Below are positions 44,600 to 55,480 of a stretch of 64,000 nt of DNA, piece by piece. Source of the DNA: Odontocerum albicorne (lineage: Eukaryota > Arthropoda > Insecta > Trichoptera > Odontoceridae); the NCBI GenBank assembly GCA_949825065.1, contig OX463839.1, positions 31,753,540-31,817,539 on the forward strand, read 5' to 3'. Below the pieces are notes generated by a model, which worked only from the letters and a program-made list of their open reading frames with translations, did not search any database and was not told the DNA's origin. The position numbers and the translations under genes are program-made. The stretch's first letter is position 1; each line of letters starts with the position of its first letter.

Positions 44600-44800
44600 A
44601 ATTTAGCGTGTTTGTTGTCATGTGGCAATCTCTTCCAGCCAATCAGAAATATATAAAAGAGTTCTAAGTAAAAACCAGACCGGAACTATATAAAAAATAT
44701 ATGAGTTCCAACGGGCATCGAGCCTGTAACCCCCGAGATGGAAGACAATCAATTAACTTACCAACTAGGCAGTGGAGGTCGTTTTTAACGTGTAAAATGC
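44600..44800 (-). repeat. SINE with tRNA-like head, uninterrupted reference copy
   Basis: CCACTGCCTAGTTGGTAAGT and GTTACAGGCTCGATGCCC on the minus strand. The flank CAGAAATATATAAAAGAGTT at 44649 aligns with CAGAAATACTCGTATGTCAT at 43323 and lacks CTCGTA. Confidence 0.6.
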
Positions 44801-45984
44801 TGCTCATAAGCGCCGAAATTTAAAGTGTACTGAACGACATACATATATATTTTTTAATAAAATATTGATTACTCTTTATGATATGAAATCGTTGTCTCTT
44901 AAGCCTATTGCAATTCTTGGCCTAATTCCAATGGCACAAGTCATATTTATCTTAAACTTAAAAACATAATTAAAAGTTTAGGCTTTTAATTATATATTTT
45001 ATTTTCATTTTATACTATATATACATCGAAATAACAGCACCTAGTATGGACCAGAAACATTCCTTTACAAAAAACACCATATTTAATTTGATTTTTAATT
45101 CATATTAGATGTATGTATTGTGATACATATGAGTAAATTAGGTATATTAATTATTTCAAAAATTTAATCAATAAAAAAACAAATAAATTTATGATGAAAT
45201 ACTGCCGTCATTTGAAACGTGACAGTTTTTCAGTAACAATATATCGATATGATGGTTCTGAAATTTCATATTTTAAAATATCATCATTTAATTATTCTCT
45301 TTAGATGGCACGCAATTTTATGTTTCATATTTTAAGTTAAGACAAAAAAATAATATGTCAATCCGAAACTGGCAGAAGTTTGAAAATTAAAACATTGGAA
45401 ATAAACTTAGTTTTTTTAGAAACTTTTAAAATAACTATCCCAATATAACATGTAATTTTAGTTGCGTCGTTGAAAATTTTATGTTGAATTAGTGGAAATA
45501 CTCGTATATCAATGATTTAATTTTTTTCCAAAAAAAATTTAAAATCTAATATTATGGATTTTCACCAAAAACTCACGGTTGAAAAACTTAACTTTATTAA
45601 AAAGTTGTATATTTATTATTATAAGTATCACGAATTAATATAATCTCGACTTGTGGCAGTTTTATGCATTTAATGAGCAATACAATAATATATTTATGTT
45701 TACCTATTTATATTAATTGTTCTTATGTGTGATTTTTATTACAAATGATAAATTAATCTTAATGAAGGTGAAATATCCGTTTATAAAATACACATTTGTA
45801 ATCAAAAGAAAATACTTTGGAGCAGTGATTTAAAAAGTGGGATCGAGATATCTCGAGTGATTGAAAATTTCTTGAAATTAAACTAATTCAATACAACATG
45901 AAAGTCCAACTTTTTTATTAACTATACGAGTAGCTCTCCAATATTTTTTTTAATAAAAATGATTTTTTCAAGAAAAATATCATC
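44801..45984. other. Intergenic DNA, nothing recognised
   Basis: Very AT-rich, no coding signal. Contains TACTCGTA near 45499 and TACGAGTA near 45925. Confidence 0.45.
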
Positions 45985-46210
45985 ATCCGGCCATGTCCCT
46001 TTTAGGGTAGGCAGAGATGACCGATCTCCACGTTTTTCGATCCATGAATATGAGCTTCGTCTCGTCTGCATCCACATGCTCTCCTGTTTCTCAAACTCCT
46101 TTACTTACCTCGGTTAAAATGTCTTCAACTATATCTTTTCACTCTTTCCTCGCTCTCAATTAATTTCGTACATGTATATTATTTTAGTAAGTCTTTCGCA
46201 ACTCATTTTC
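45985..46210 (-). mobile_element. RTE-like LINE 3' region
   Basis: The minus strand reads CTCTGCCTACCCTAAAAGGG then ACATGGCCGGATGATG, preceded by GGATGCAGACGAGACGAAGC; same family and order as 51180-51300. Confidence 0.6.
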
Positions 46211-46439
46211 TCAATGTCGTCAAACCATCTATAAATCCTTTATTAATTCTAATTGTAACATAAATGTCTAACAAACAGTTATCCGATAATTTTTACTCCG
46301 TCAAACATTGTAATACCAGATATTCTACACAAGGGGCACATTTGTGTCGCAATTACTTTGCTCTAATTACTCCTTTTTAATTCCCTGGATTCGCTTCCAT
46401 ATATCGAGGTTGATACTTGCACACCATTATGTACAATAA

Positions 46440-47158
46440 TTTATGAAGATTTGACAATTTATTAATTGAGAAAAACAGTACATAGTGCGTCATTGAATTT
46501 GTTACTTGCATCTGAGCGTTTCTCGGATCCCCATGGGTACACCCAAAGTATTGGACTACCCAATTTCCCTCTGGCCATGGGAGCTTTAATGGCAAACTTT
46601 TTTGCTTTAATCTTGTCCCTTCGCCATGTTGTATTTTTTGCGGCCATCTTGATCAATCCGCATACCACATTTCGTGGTAATGATATGATAATCGAGTCAA
46701 TAATTTCCGAAGGGAACTCCACTCAGCCTTACATCGGTACATACATCTTCGGACCGATTGGCAACTCCGTTCTAGTGGCGTCAAAGGATAGTTTTGCTGC
46801 ATTCGAAATTTTCTATGAAAGTACTGGCAACTTGCTGGGCTGTTTGAACTCCAGGTATTAAGCCATTTTATAAGTATATTTACTGTGCTGCGATTCATTT
46901 TCCTACTCCCGTGATGTCGGACCTTAAGTTGCTACTATTCTTTTTACACTCCTCAGATCCGTGGTTGCCACTATTGTATTCACACTCAGGTGTGCCACCA
47001 TCGGAGGAGTTCCTTAGGGCAGTCCCTTCTTCGTCACTACGTGATGCCGCGCTCATAAAAAATCATATTTTGATCTTCTGGTGTAGATCGCACTGGATGG
47101 GGACTTATTTTGTCTCCTATAACAGCGTGGATGATGGTGGGATCCAACTGAAATTATC
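46440..47158. other. Repeat-derived DNA, unresolved
   Basis: 46740-46815 (minus) belongs to the dispersed repeat at 39290-39475. 47060-47158 in reverse (ATCCCACCATCATCCACG, AAAATAAGTCCCCATCCAG) is related to 47265-47345, so the pair forms an imperfect inverted repeat. Overlapping open frames occur on both strands but none shows a domain. Confidence 0.4.
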
Positions 47159-47175
47159 TGTTACGATGTACGAGT

Positions 47176-47428
47176 ACATTACGATGTTGTGGTTAAGATA
47201 GGAACAAAATGTTTAATTATTATTTCATTAAAAATCAAGATGAGGAAACTGAATTATTTTTAGTTCAGTACTATCCCACCCTCGCTGTTATGGGGAACAA
47301 AATAAGCCCCCATCCAACGTGATCTACACTAGAAGATCTAAAACTTATTTATTCATCATGAGTGCGTCGTCATGGCAAGACGCTTAACTTCCATCCGGGG
47401 GTTTCGATTCTTGATAGTATCCGAAAAA
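47176..47428 (+). repeat. 253-bp duplicated segment, copy 2
   Basis: Matches 38621-38873 with three substitutions. Here the SINE head is followed directly by an A-run and unrelated sequence, with no SINE body. Confidence 0.85.
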
Positions 47429-47439
47429 AAAAAGGATAA

Positions 47440-47690
47440 TACATACATACATACTATCATACAATTTCCCTATTAGGTTGGTCAGAGAGGGCAGAACGTC
47501 TAACTTTCATATTCCGATATGCTGCTTTCGTCTCCTACATATCCATAACTTCTCATACAGCTCCTTAACATTTAACCAAACTAGGATTTTTTTTCAACCA
47601 TCGGAAATCGAACCGGTAACCCTCGCGTGGAAGATAAGCGCCAGTTTCCTTCGATGACTACATTAGTCAACAGAGGTCGTAAAATAGATC
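47440..47690 (-). mobile_element. RTE-like LINE 3' end (minus) next to a SINE head
   Basis: CATACATACATAC, then CATACAATTTCCCTATTAGG and GTCAGAGAGGGCAGAACGTC is the LINE 3' end in reverse (47440-47570). At 47590-47690 follows a reversed SINE head with CCATCGGAAATCGAACCGGT and a diverged A-box. Confidence 0.5.
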
Positions 47691-48310
47691 TGTTTTATTC
47701 AATTCTAGTGATTAAATCTGTATTCCTATGACAGAACATAAATAACCTTCGAAGTGAATCGTTCGAGGAAGAATAAAAAGTAAAAGTAGTTAGAAGGAAC
47801 ATTTTTAATCAATAATTCTCAGAAGGCAATCATGATTATCGTATAACAAGATTTTTTCGTTCAGAACAATAATCAGTTTAGGCTCCAGGTAATTCTTTTG
47901 GGTTTTTATCAAGTTTTAAATCTTAGAATCTGAGTTCATTATTGTTTGTAAATGCGAAAACATGAGCATACGTTTATTGTACTCATTGTATTTTTTAATG
48001 TACGCTTAGTGGAGTCGTGGCCGTATTGCGATAATTAACTTTGATCAACCTATGGTCAACAGCAAGCTACTTTACGATCTTGCAATACAAGGGGACATAA
48101 ACGAAGAAATTGAGGAACAGATGCAGCTAGCATATAAAGAGCTGATCGTTTATTAACATACTCCAATAACCAGTCTAACCCTGCTAACACGCTTTCCACC
48201 CGCACTTCAGACTAGTGGTACGGGAACTCAATGTGTGGTGCGAGGGAATAAACTTTTAGCACTGCCTCACCCCAAAAATAACTGGTAGTTACTTTAAACT
48301 GATGCCTTAC

Positions 48311-48870
48311 TTACATACTTAACATCCTACGCAAACTAACTGGGTTAATTTGAGGTGGAATAAAGAGACAAAGTTTGAAATCAATCCATTTGCGACATTC
48401 AAGACAGTGTAGACTTTTTAGAAGGGGACCAATGTGGCAATTTTTATTACTACCATACATCAACCTAGCAGCTGCATTGAAAACAGACTGGAATCTTGAA
48501 ATTTGCGAATCAGGCAAACCAGAATAAATTGAGTTAAAAATATTTTGGAAAGATACTAACACCTATAACTGATAATGCATCCCCATCAAGAAGGCGATGT
48601 CTACGCGGTAAAGCTACCCAGAGAAATTTTGTTTTAATTTAAATTTATTGTCATCTAATTTAAGGCTTTAAGAATACCGTTTCAGAATATTTTTTCCATT
48701 TGGATCACGGAATCTAAAAAGCAAAGTATCATCCGCATAAACCTGAGACTCAAAATCCTCCATGTCAATGAAATCACTGATGGTAAGTATAAAGAGAAAA
48801 AAACCCAGCGGCCCCAGTACCGACCCTTGTGGTACACCATACTTTTCAATATTTAATGATCCCAAACACC
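48311..48870 (-). pseudogene. CR1-like LINE reverse-transcriptase fragment
   Basis: Minus strand: YGVPQGSVLGPLGFFLFI (RT box with VPQGSVLGP) and QVYADDTLLF (catalytic YADD) at 48720-48840. After a frameshift and lost sequence come RFQSVFNAAARLMYG, IGPLLKSLHCLECRKWIDFK and LCLFI at 48340-48510, a typical C-terminal segment of CR1/jockey-like LINEs. The AP endonuclease and most of the polymerase are missing. Confidence 0.75.
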
Positions 48871-50210
48871 TAATGCAAGGTCAAATACCTACACAATCAA
48901 GACTGAGGTCATGCAGGGTTTTTATGACCACCAACAACACCCTTTGAAGTGTCTCCGAAGTGTGATGGTGTCGGTTTATGGAGAGCTTCAATTGAAAACT
49001 TATGAACATGCACACAGTTGTCAGAGTGCCTGCTGGTGGGACACCTCATACTATTGGCGGTATAGAGGTCTCTTAATAGTGTACGCACTGCATCTGAGAC
49101 ATTCATTAAATGTGTTCTCACAACGTGTTACAGAAAGGGGCTCTCCTGCTTGATAAATAACATGTGTTGAAATCGAAGATTTGTTCCAGTTGGCGAGAGA
49201 CTGGTTTGGACGAATTGTGGATAACTGTGTGTGGTTTCAGATGACGAAAGTCAACAATTGAATACGGCAAGGCCACTAGAAAAAGAAAATGAAACTTTTT
49301 CTAGTAAAAAAGGACAGCAAAAATGGATAACATGCTGGTGGCAATCATTCCTCTGAAAGACGTCCTAAAAAGTTAAAAGGATAGTTGTGAGTCAATATTT
49401 AAAAATAAATGGCGGTCCTAATTAAAACAGATTCACGTATACAGTAAAAGAGAAGACAGTATTAAATTAATTAAAATCAACACTGCCAGAAAATTTGACG
49501 TTTTTAATATCTCACTAAACCGCAGATAAGCATTAAGTTTTCAAAAGTTATTGTATATACATACAAGGAAATATTTTTAAACACAAAAATAAAATTCGTA
49601 GAAAAAAATATAGCTAGAATAGATACTCGTAGATACCAATGTTTATTCTAACATGACATAATTGTTAATGGTAAATTCGTTTCTGTCCAACACCTAATGT
49701 TGGTTCCGTTTGAAACAATGGCTCTGTGTTTCCCCCGTGGGGGCGTCTCGTCATGGGTTGGGCCGTGAGCATGATTCCACAAAACCTGCTTCTCATCTGC
49801 ACCGACCAGAACATAACAATCAAATTGATAATCTTAAGAGCTATGATTTATTGCACTGGATTTTGCTTCGTGCCAGGGTCGGTATCGATATTTAAAATTA
49901 AACATTATTCATTTCTCCAGATTCGTTTAGTGTCAACAAAGTCAAGGGCGCTTTTGTCATGATGTACGGGTTGAGTAGGAGTATATGTCGAAAATATTAA
50001 GCGATGGGAGCATTTAGAAGTCCTTCATTCAGATTTTTTTATAATAAATATTATATTCAGTTAGTTACGTACCTCTAGTTTTTATAATTATAATATCTCG
50101 AGACTTTGACTCGCTCTAAATTATGCCTCGGAAGTTAAGGCTGCTCATCAATTAAAACATAAAAAAAATATCTGAAACAACGTTGCTGTTCCTCAATGTT
50201 ATAGATATGA
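48871..50210. other. Intergenic DNA, no firm gene
   Basis: Apart from the weak exon-like frame at 49714-49870 nothing is recognised. Confidence 0.4.
49714..49870 (+). CDS. Exon-like hydrophobic frame, unassigned
   Basis: The frame reads NGSVFPPWGRLVMGWAVSMI and continues PQNLLLICTDQNITIKLIIL with good hydrophobic periodicity. The F/YP.W...GW..S.S..P pattern recalls transmembrane segment 11 of SLC6 transporters, but it is diverged, no convincing acceptor precedes it and no other SLC6 exon is nearby. It may be a relic exon or noise. Confidence 0.12.
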
Positions 50211-50339
50211 GTGGCATGTGCAGTTTTAAGAAGTACTTCAAGACAATCCTTTTTGGAAGGTCTTATCAAAATGTATAATTACACACTACTATACCTACAC
50301 CCGAATGTGTTACTATTACATTTCGGAAAATCTACAAAG

Positions 50340-50625
50340 GTTTCTTTCGTTTGTCTTTTTTTGATAAGTTTTTGGCCGTTTTATTTCCAAATGTGTTTTA
50401 TGAGACGATCGAACCACACCGGTATGTTTTTTTCAAAGGATATATATGACCGAAGTCGTAGGTATCCACCCTTATACCCTCGAATACTAGACGGAAAAAA
50501 TGCCTGTCATTTGAGAGGAGTAGCACAGAGCGGAGTTCAAACCAACAACCGTCTGCACGGAAGTTTAGTACATTACCGGCCACGCACCTCAATGCCATCA
50601 AACGAATATAATCACTACTGTTACA
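50340..50625 (-). repeat. SINE family B with tRNA-like head
   Basis: Minus strand: GGTGCGTGGCCGGTAATGTA (A-box-like), GTTGGTTTGAACTCCGCTC (B-box-like), then TGTGCTACTCCTCTCAAATG, GCATTTTTTCCGTCTAGTAT, ACTTCGGTCATATATATCCT and GATCGTCTCATAAAACAC. The 3' half is shared with 42890-43045. Confidence 0.6.
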
Positions 50626-50799
50626 CAGGGCCAAAGTCTGGTTGTTGGATAGAGTGAGTCTATGAGTAATTGCAATGTAGGGATAGACAATGAAAGATTA
50701 CAATAAGTTGAGGAATATAAGGAAATATATTGAACGACGTGTTGCTGCAGGTAACAAGGTCAAATGTGTACATAGTTTTGTTTTTGCCAATAAATCAAT

Positions 50800-51310
50800 C
50801 ATAAAATATTCGAAAATGATCGTACACAGTGTATGAAACCTTGATGTATGGAAGCGAAGCATGGGCAATTTAAACGGAACGATAAAAGCACAATAAATGC
50901 GTACCTTGCATATAATATCTGATATTAAAATATTTGATAGAGTAAGAAATGATCGGATCAAGGAAAATTGTCTTTTTTAAATGGAAGTTATAGAATTAAG
51001 TAGAATTCAGAAAGGAATCTTGAGATAGTTTGGTCATATTGAGAGAATTAATTGAGAAAGACTTACGAAACAAATATATGTGTTTGCTATAAATGTAAAG
51101 CGAGGAAGAAGTGGACGAAAAAAATGTGGAAGGAAATAGTTCTTAACTAAGGAATAGGCAAGAAGCATGGGAAACAAGAGAGCATGCATGACGAGATGTA
51201 TGGATGTGGACGACGCGATAGAGGTATTAAAACGAGCATTGATAGAAATGCGTGAAGATCTTTTCTCTTTGCCTACCCCAAAAGAGACATGACGTGATGG
51301 TATATATTTT
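50800..51310 (+). mobile_element. RTE-like LINE, C-terminal 500 bp
   Basis: The longest copy of the family here. In order: TLMYGSEAW (50840-50866), DRVRNDRIKEN, GILR.FGHIERIN, KRGRSGRKKCGR, NKRACMTRCMDVDDAIEVL, then a LFSLPTPKET 3' end and GACGTGATGGTATATA. Stops and frameshifts interrupt it. The order is that of RTE-class reverse transcriptase C-termini. Confidence 0.75.
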
Positions 51311-51415
51311 TTGGGCTATTTTCAAATCTCAAGCCCGAAATTAAAAAAAATGCCAAACTGATGATTTCGCAGTCTCAGGAAATGAACGGCCTCAAAGCAA
51401 TGTCTAGTGACATTT

Positions 51416-51669
51416 CTGTGGCGTTATGGCAGAAGTTGATAGGTCCGTTTTATCCAAGTTTACAGGAGAAGCAATATTAACTTTGAGAAGCTGTTAAATT
51501 CAGTACAAATAAGCATTTTTAAAGTTTTTCCAAACAATATATATTTTGTTTGGATAATGACTGACACCAAATTGTGCTATAACATGCTGAGAAATATTTT
51601 TTACAAATTAGGATAATAAACACAAAATGACAAAAAACGGACATATCAACTTCTGCCATAACGCCACAG
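51416..51669. mobile_element. MITE, copy 2 (254 bp)
   Basis: Same element as 16401-16656 with CTGTGGCGTTATGGCAGAAG ends, flanked by ATTT on both sides (51412-51415, 51670-51673). The different flanks prove an independent insertion with a 4-bp duplication. Confidence 0.9.
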
Positions 51670-52440
51670 ATTTAAGAAAGCTGAATATTTCTATGCATCT
51701 GCATTCAAGGTAGATATATATGATAAGCTTCACCTTTTTATGAGGTTGATATTATGTATATAGTTTAATATAAAAATTGTGGTATTTTTCTGAACACCTA
51801 TATATAGTACATATGTATAGAGCGGCATTAAAATTTTTGCCTATGGGCGGCACGTGTCCTAGGGATGGTCTTGTGTATTTCATAATAATTTATATTTTCA
51901 GTAAGAATGTGGAGCGGCAAGATAAACATTCTTTAGATAAGCAGCAAAATAACCACCTTTTCTAGCCTTTCCAAATAGGGAAAATAGAGCGAAAGCAGTA
52001 TTTTTTTATTATTTCCAATTTTTTTTAACAATAATATACCTGGATCAAATTTCAAATTCTAGCTTATCATTCAGTTAAGTCATAAAACGACTATCATTCG
52101 AAAACATCCATGTTACCAATTTTGAAATAGAAACACTTATTTATTCTCATTTATACCAGAGATAAATAATCAAATTAGTATATACTGATAAGTTGTAAGA
52201 TAAACCTTAAGAAAGTCAGAAACATAAAAATGTATCAGGATAACTATATTTTGAACATTAATTTATTTGTGTATAATTTTGTCCGTTCCTGCCTATTACA
52301 TAAAAACTACTCAATAACGTGGGAACTCAACTCATAATTCGACACATCGGAGAAATATATAAATAAATATCTTTATGAATATATAGGTGGGCCATAAGTC
52401 ACTGAAGGCTTTTTTTATAAAATGTTTCATATATGGTATA
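51670..52440. other. Intergenic DNA, nothing recognised
   Basis: AT-rich without coding signal. Confidence 0.45.
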
Positions 52441-52442
52441 TA

Positions 52443-53635
52443 CGAGGCATATCCAGAAACTAAGTGTACTGAATTTTTGTAGGTTACAATTTTTTTTATT
52501 TAAACAAAAAATTACGTTGTTACCGTAGTACATATGTAAGCTATTTTTCGACATAGTCGCCATTCCTCTCAATGCAGGTGGTGAAGCGGGGTATTAACTT
52601 TTTGATGTCTTCCTCGAAGTAGTTTCCCGCCAGCCCCTCCGTCCACACTTTTTCCACCCATGTGCAGCTTCAGGGAGGTAAAGAGATAGTAATCTGAAGG
52701 TGCTAGGTCAGGGGAATGCGCGGGATGGTTCAGGACATCCCATTTAAACGAGGCGAGCAGTTCCTTCGTGGCGTTGGCCGTATGTGGTCTTGCATTGTCG
52801 TGCAGCAGGCAGACTCCCTTTGTCAGCATGCCTCTCCTCTTGTTCTGAATCGCCCTCCGCAATTTTTTTAGGGTCTCACAGTATCTTGCAGAGTTGATGG
52901 TCTCCCCTTGAGGCATATATTCAATTAAAATTATGTCTTGACAGTCCCAAAACACGGATGCCATGATTTTCTTGGCTGAAACTTTTTGGCGTTGAACTTT
53001 TTGGCGGAGGGTGAAGAGGTGTGACGCCACTGTTGAGACTGCCTTTTGGTTTCAGGCGTGTAGTGTGCAACCCAAGTTTCATCTCCAGTAACTTTGGAGC
53101 GGAGAAATTCATCTCCATGGAGTTTGCAGCGCTTCAAAAACTCTTGCCCGGCCTCCACTCGATTCAACTTGTGTTGGTCTGTCAGCTGTTTTGGGACCCA
53201 CCTCGCGGGCAGTTTCCGATATCCGAGGGTTTCTGTGATGGTTTCGTGTAGTAGAGATCTGGAGATTTGCGGAAACATTGCAGAAAGTTCATCCACAGTC
53301 AATCTGCGATCGTCACGGAGCGCATTTTCGATTTTTTCCACAATTTCGTCAGTCACAATTGAAGGTCTTCCGCTTCTCTGATCATCATGCACAGACGTAC
53401 GACCGTTTTTAAACTCGCGACACCACTTGTACACACTCGTACGATTCATAGCTTTATCACCATATGCAGTTTTCACCTCATTATAAACCTCAACCGCAGG
53501 TTTTCCCTTCCAAACGAGATAACGGATGACGCCGCGTATTTCGCACTTGGCGGGAGATTGGATTGACATTTTTCACGAAACGTGTTATCGCGTTGACACT
53601 TCTCAACGTACTGACCTCGAATCGGTCTCGTTGCG
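52443..53635 (-). mobile_element. Mariner (DD34D) copy C, most complete internally, one end lost
   Basis: Starts after TA at 52441-52442 with CGAGGCATATCCAGAAACTA. Similarity to copies A and B stops at about 53635, so the transposase-5' inverted repeat (about 120 bp) is gone. ATG 53569 opens an N-terminal frame with two helix-turn-helix regions (YGDKAMNRTSVYKWC; RSLLHETITETLGY) and VTGDETW carrying catalytic Asp 1. A +1 shift near 52985 moves the rest to another frame (HDNARPH, SPDLAPSDYYLF carrying Asp 2 and 3). A deletion of about 34 bp after HMGGK shifts it again. All three catalytic Asp are readable, but the gene is broken. Confidence 0.9.
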
Positions 53636-53744
53636 AGCACGTGGCACCAGAATCTCGATGCTACAGCAGTCTGCTTTGCTCAAAATATACTTGATACTCC
53701 ATGGTTCCATCGAATTTTCATTATTTACCTGAGGAGCCCTATAG

Positions 53745-53990
53745 TATGATTATAACTTTATAGACGATCGTTTTGGTTTTCAGTATTAGGTCGTGATTAT
53801 CAAACAGCCGCCTGTGAAAATCCTCAAACGCTTGGGAAGCATCTGTCACGTCATCATTGTATACTTTATTTATCACAATAATTCTCAAATAATTCAAGTG
53901 CTGCACTGGTTCTATGATCTGTCCATTTACACTGATGTTTAGGTGCAGTTTTTCGTCACATAGAATTTCGGTCTTGAAAACATTATACCT
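53745..53990 (-). pseudogene. LINE reverse-transcriptase fragment
   Basis: The minus strand reads FKTEILCDEKLHLNISVNGQ, then EPVQHLNYLRIIV, then FEDFHRRLFDNHDLILKTKT. This matches the region after the catalytic box in RTE/R1-like LINEs (KTK.M....VNG..IE.V..Y.YLG..., then .F.....F......L.LK.K..). Most of the element is missing; it abuts the broken end of mariner copy C. Confidence 0.6.
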
Positions 53991-55384
53991 TATACGAGTA
54001 TATGAAAAATGTTAAAACTTGTTACTGTCTAAAATAATATATTTTTAAATGAACCTCATTGGACTTTTCATAAAATCTTGTTTTTTGCAAGTCCTGACCC
54101 ATCACAATATCATATTTTGGATTAATCGCAGCAAATTCTTCGAAGGTGCTATTTTTTAAATTCCCTCGATGTCTGCCGTTTATTTGGCTAAACGTTTAAA
54201 TGACAACGGAAAAAAATGCTACTTTTGGACAGAGTTTTCGTGATGGCCAATCAATGTCTCCGTATCTTGAAATAATATGATTTTCAAAAAATAATGAACA
54301 TGACCAAGCTCTGGAAACATACAACATATACCTGTACTGTGCACCATTAACATTCAATTTGAATTGATTAATAATTTTCTGTCATTTTTACTCGTTAGTT
54401 TATTTATAATATATAAATAAATAAAACAAATACACATATCGAGTTTTAAAGAAAACAAAGCTTTTAGTAACCTGTTGACTATCCTAAATGTGAGTGGCAT
54501 TAGAAAATATTAGGTTTTCTGAAAAATTATAGTTTTAACAATTAAAAATTAAGAGTCCGACGCTATAGTATGACATTGAAAAACTTAAACATTTAGATAA
54601 ACAGTGCGGACGACATTGGAATAACCTCAGTTAACAGAGATGAGGCAAGCAACTTTTAATCAAGTTATTTTTATATTCTTAAAAATATTTTAGTTCGTTT
54701 TTCGAATTTTAAAATCTGTTTCTTTATAAGTATTTTATGCATACTGAATGTTTTTTATTTCAATATCAAATACTATATGTAATATACTTTTTCATTGAAT
54801 TGGATTAATACACAAAGGCGTGAAAGAGCATCAAAATATAATATTTCCAAAATCAGGTATATTTTGATATGTATAAATCAGAAAAATGTAAATATCTTTA
54901 AATAAAGAATATTAAAAATGTAACGAGTAATTTTGAAGAATTGAAAATGGTAAAACTAGAATTATCCATCGAAATAATGGTTTATTCTTCATTAAATTCC
55001 ACCAACGTTGTTATTTTACAATACGGCTGTCCCCTTTTTAATCTGAATAAACAGGTTCCCCATTAGAAATTTGCTTGTTTCGGCGTTTCATAAATATATT
55101 ATATTATCCTTGGATTCAAATTCAAATTTCGAACACATTTGATATGTCAAAGTTTATATGTAATAACCAATGAAAATCGTATTCTTATGCGCAAGCGCCC
55201 GGCTCCCAGCTGCTTGTGTTTGTTTTTCGTCGTATGTCAATGTGTTATATCTCAGTATAAACAGTTTTGTATACGTCATAATAACATTTACACCGATCTC
55301 TTAGTGCGTTTCTTAATTTTTGAACTGGAAAATTAATGAGTGTTTATAATTTTATATTTAAAATTAAACTTTGGTTCTATCTAA
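53991..55384. other. Upstream region of the ceramidase gene
   Basis: AT-rich with no recognised element. The promoter of the ceramidase gene must lie here, but I see no convincing TATA box at a sensible distance. A non-coding 5' exon cannot be excluded. Confidence 0.4.
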
Positions 55385-55480
55385 ATGACGTGGGCTCATC
55401 TCCAAAGGGGTAGTTCGCCTGTTGATTGGTGCGAACAAAACTATTTGATTACACCTGTAATTGCAGAATTTGTTAACACG
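55385..55480 (+). CDS. bwa: Ceramidase exon 1
   Basis: Residues 1-32: an N-terminal luminal segment with [12 protein letters not shown] and E28, the calcium site. Ends in phase 0 at ACG/GTAAAG. The first ATG matches the family start position. Confidence 0.92.

Noticed and set aside
46377..46898. Overlapping open frames on both strands (up to 131 codons)
   Set aside because: Part of the segment is a dispersed repeat shared with 39290 and 34140. No domain or splice support in either orientation.
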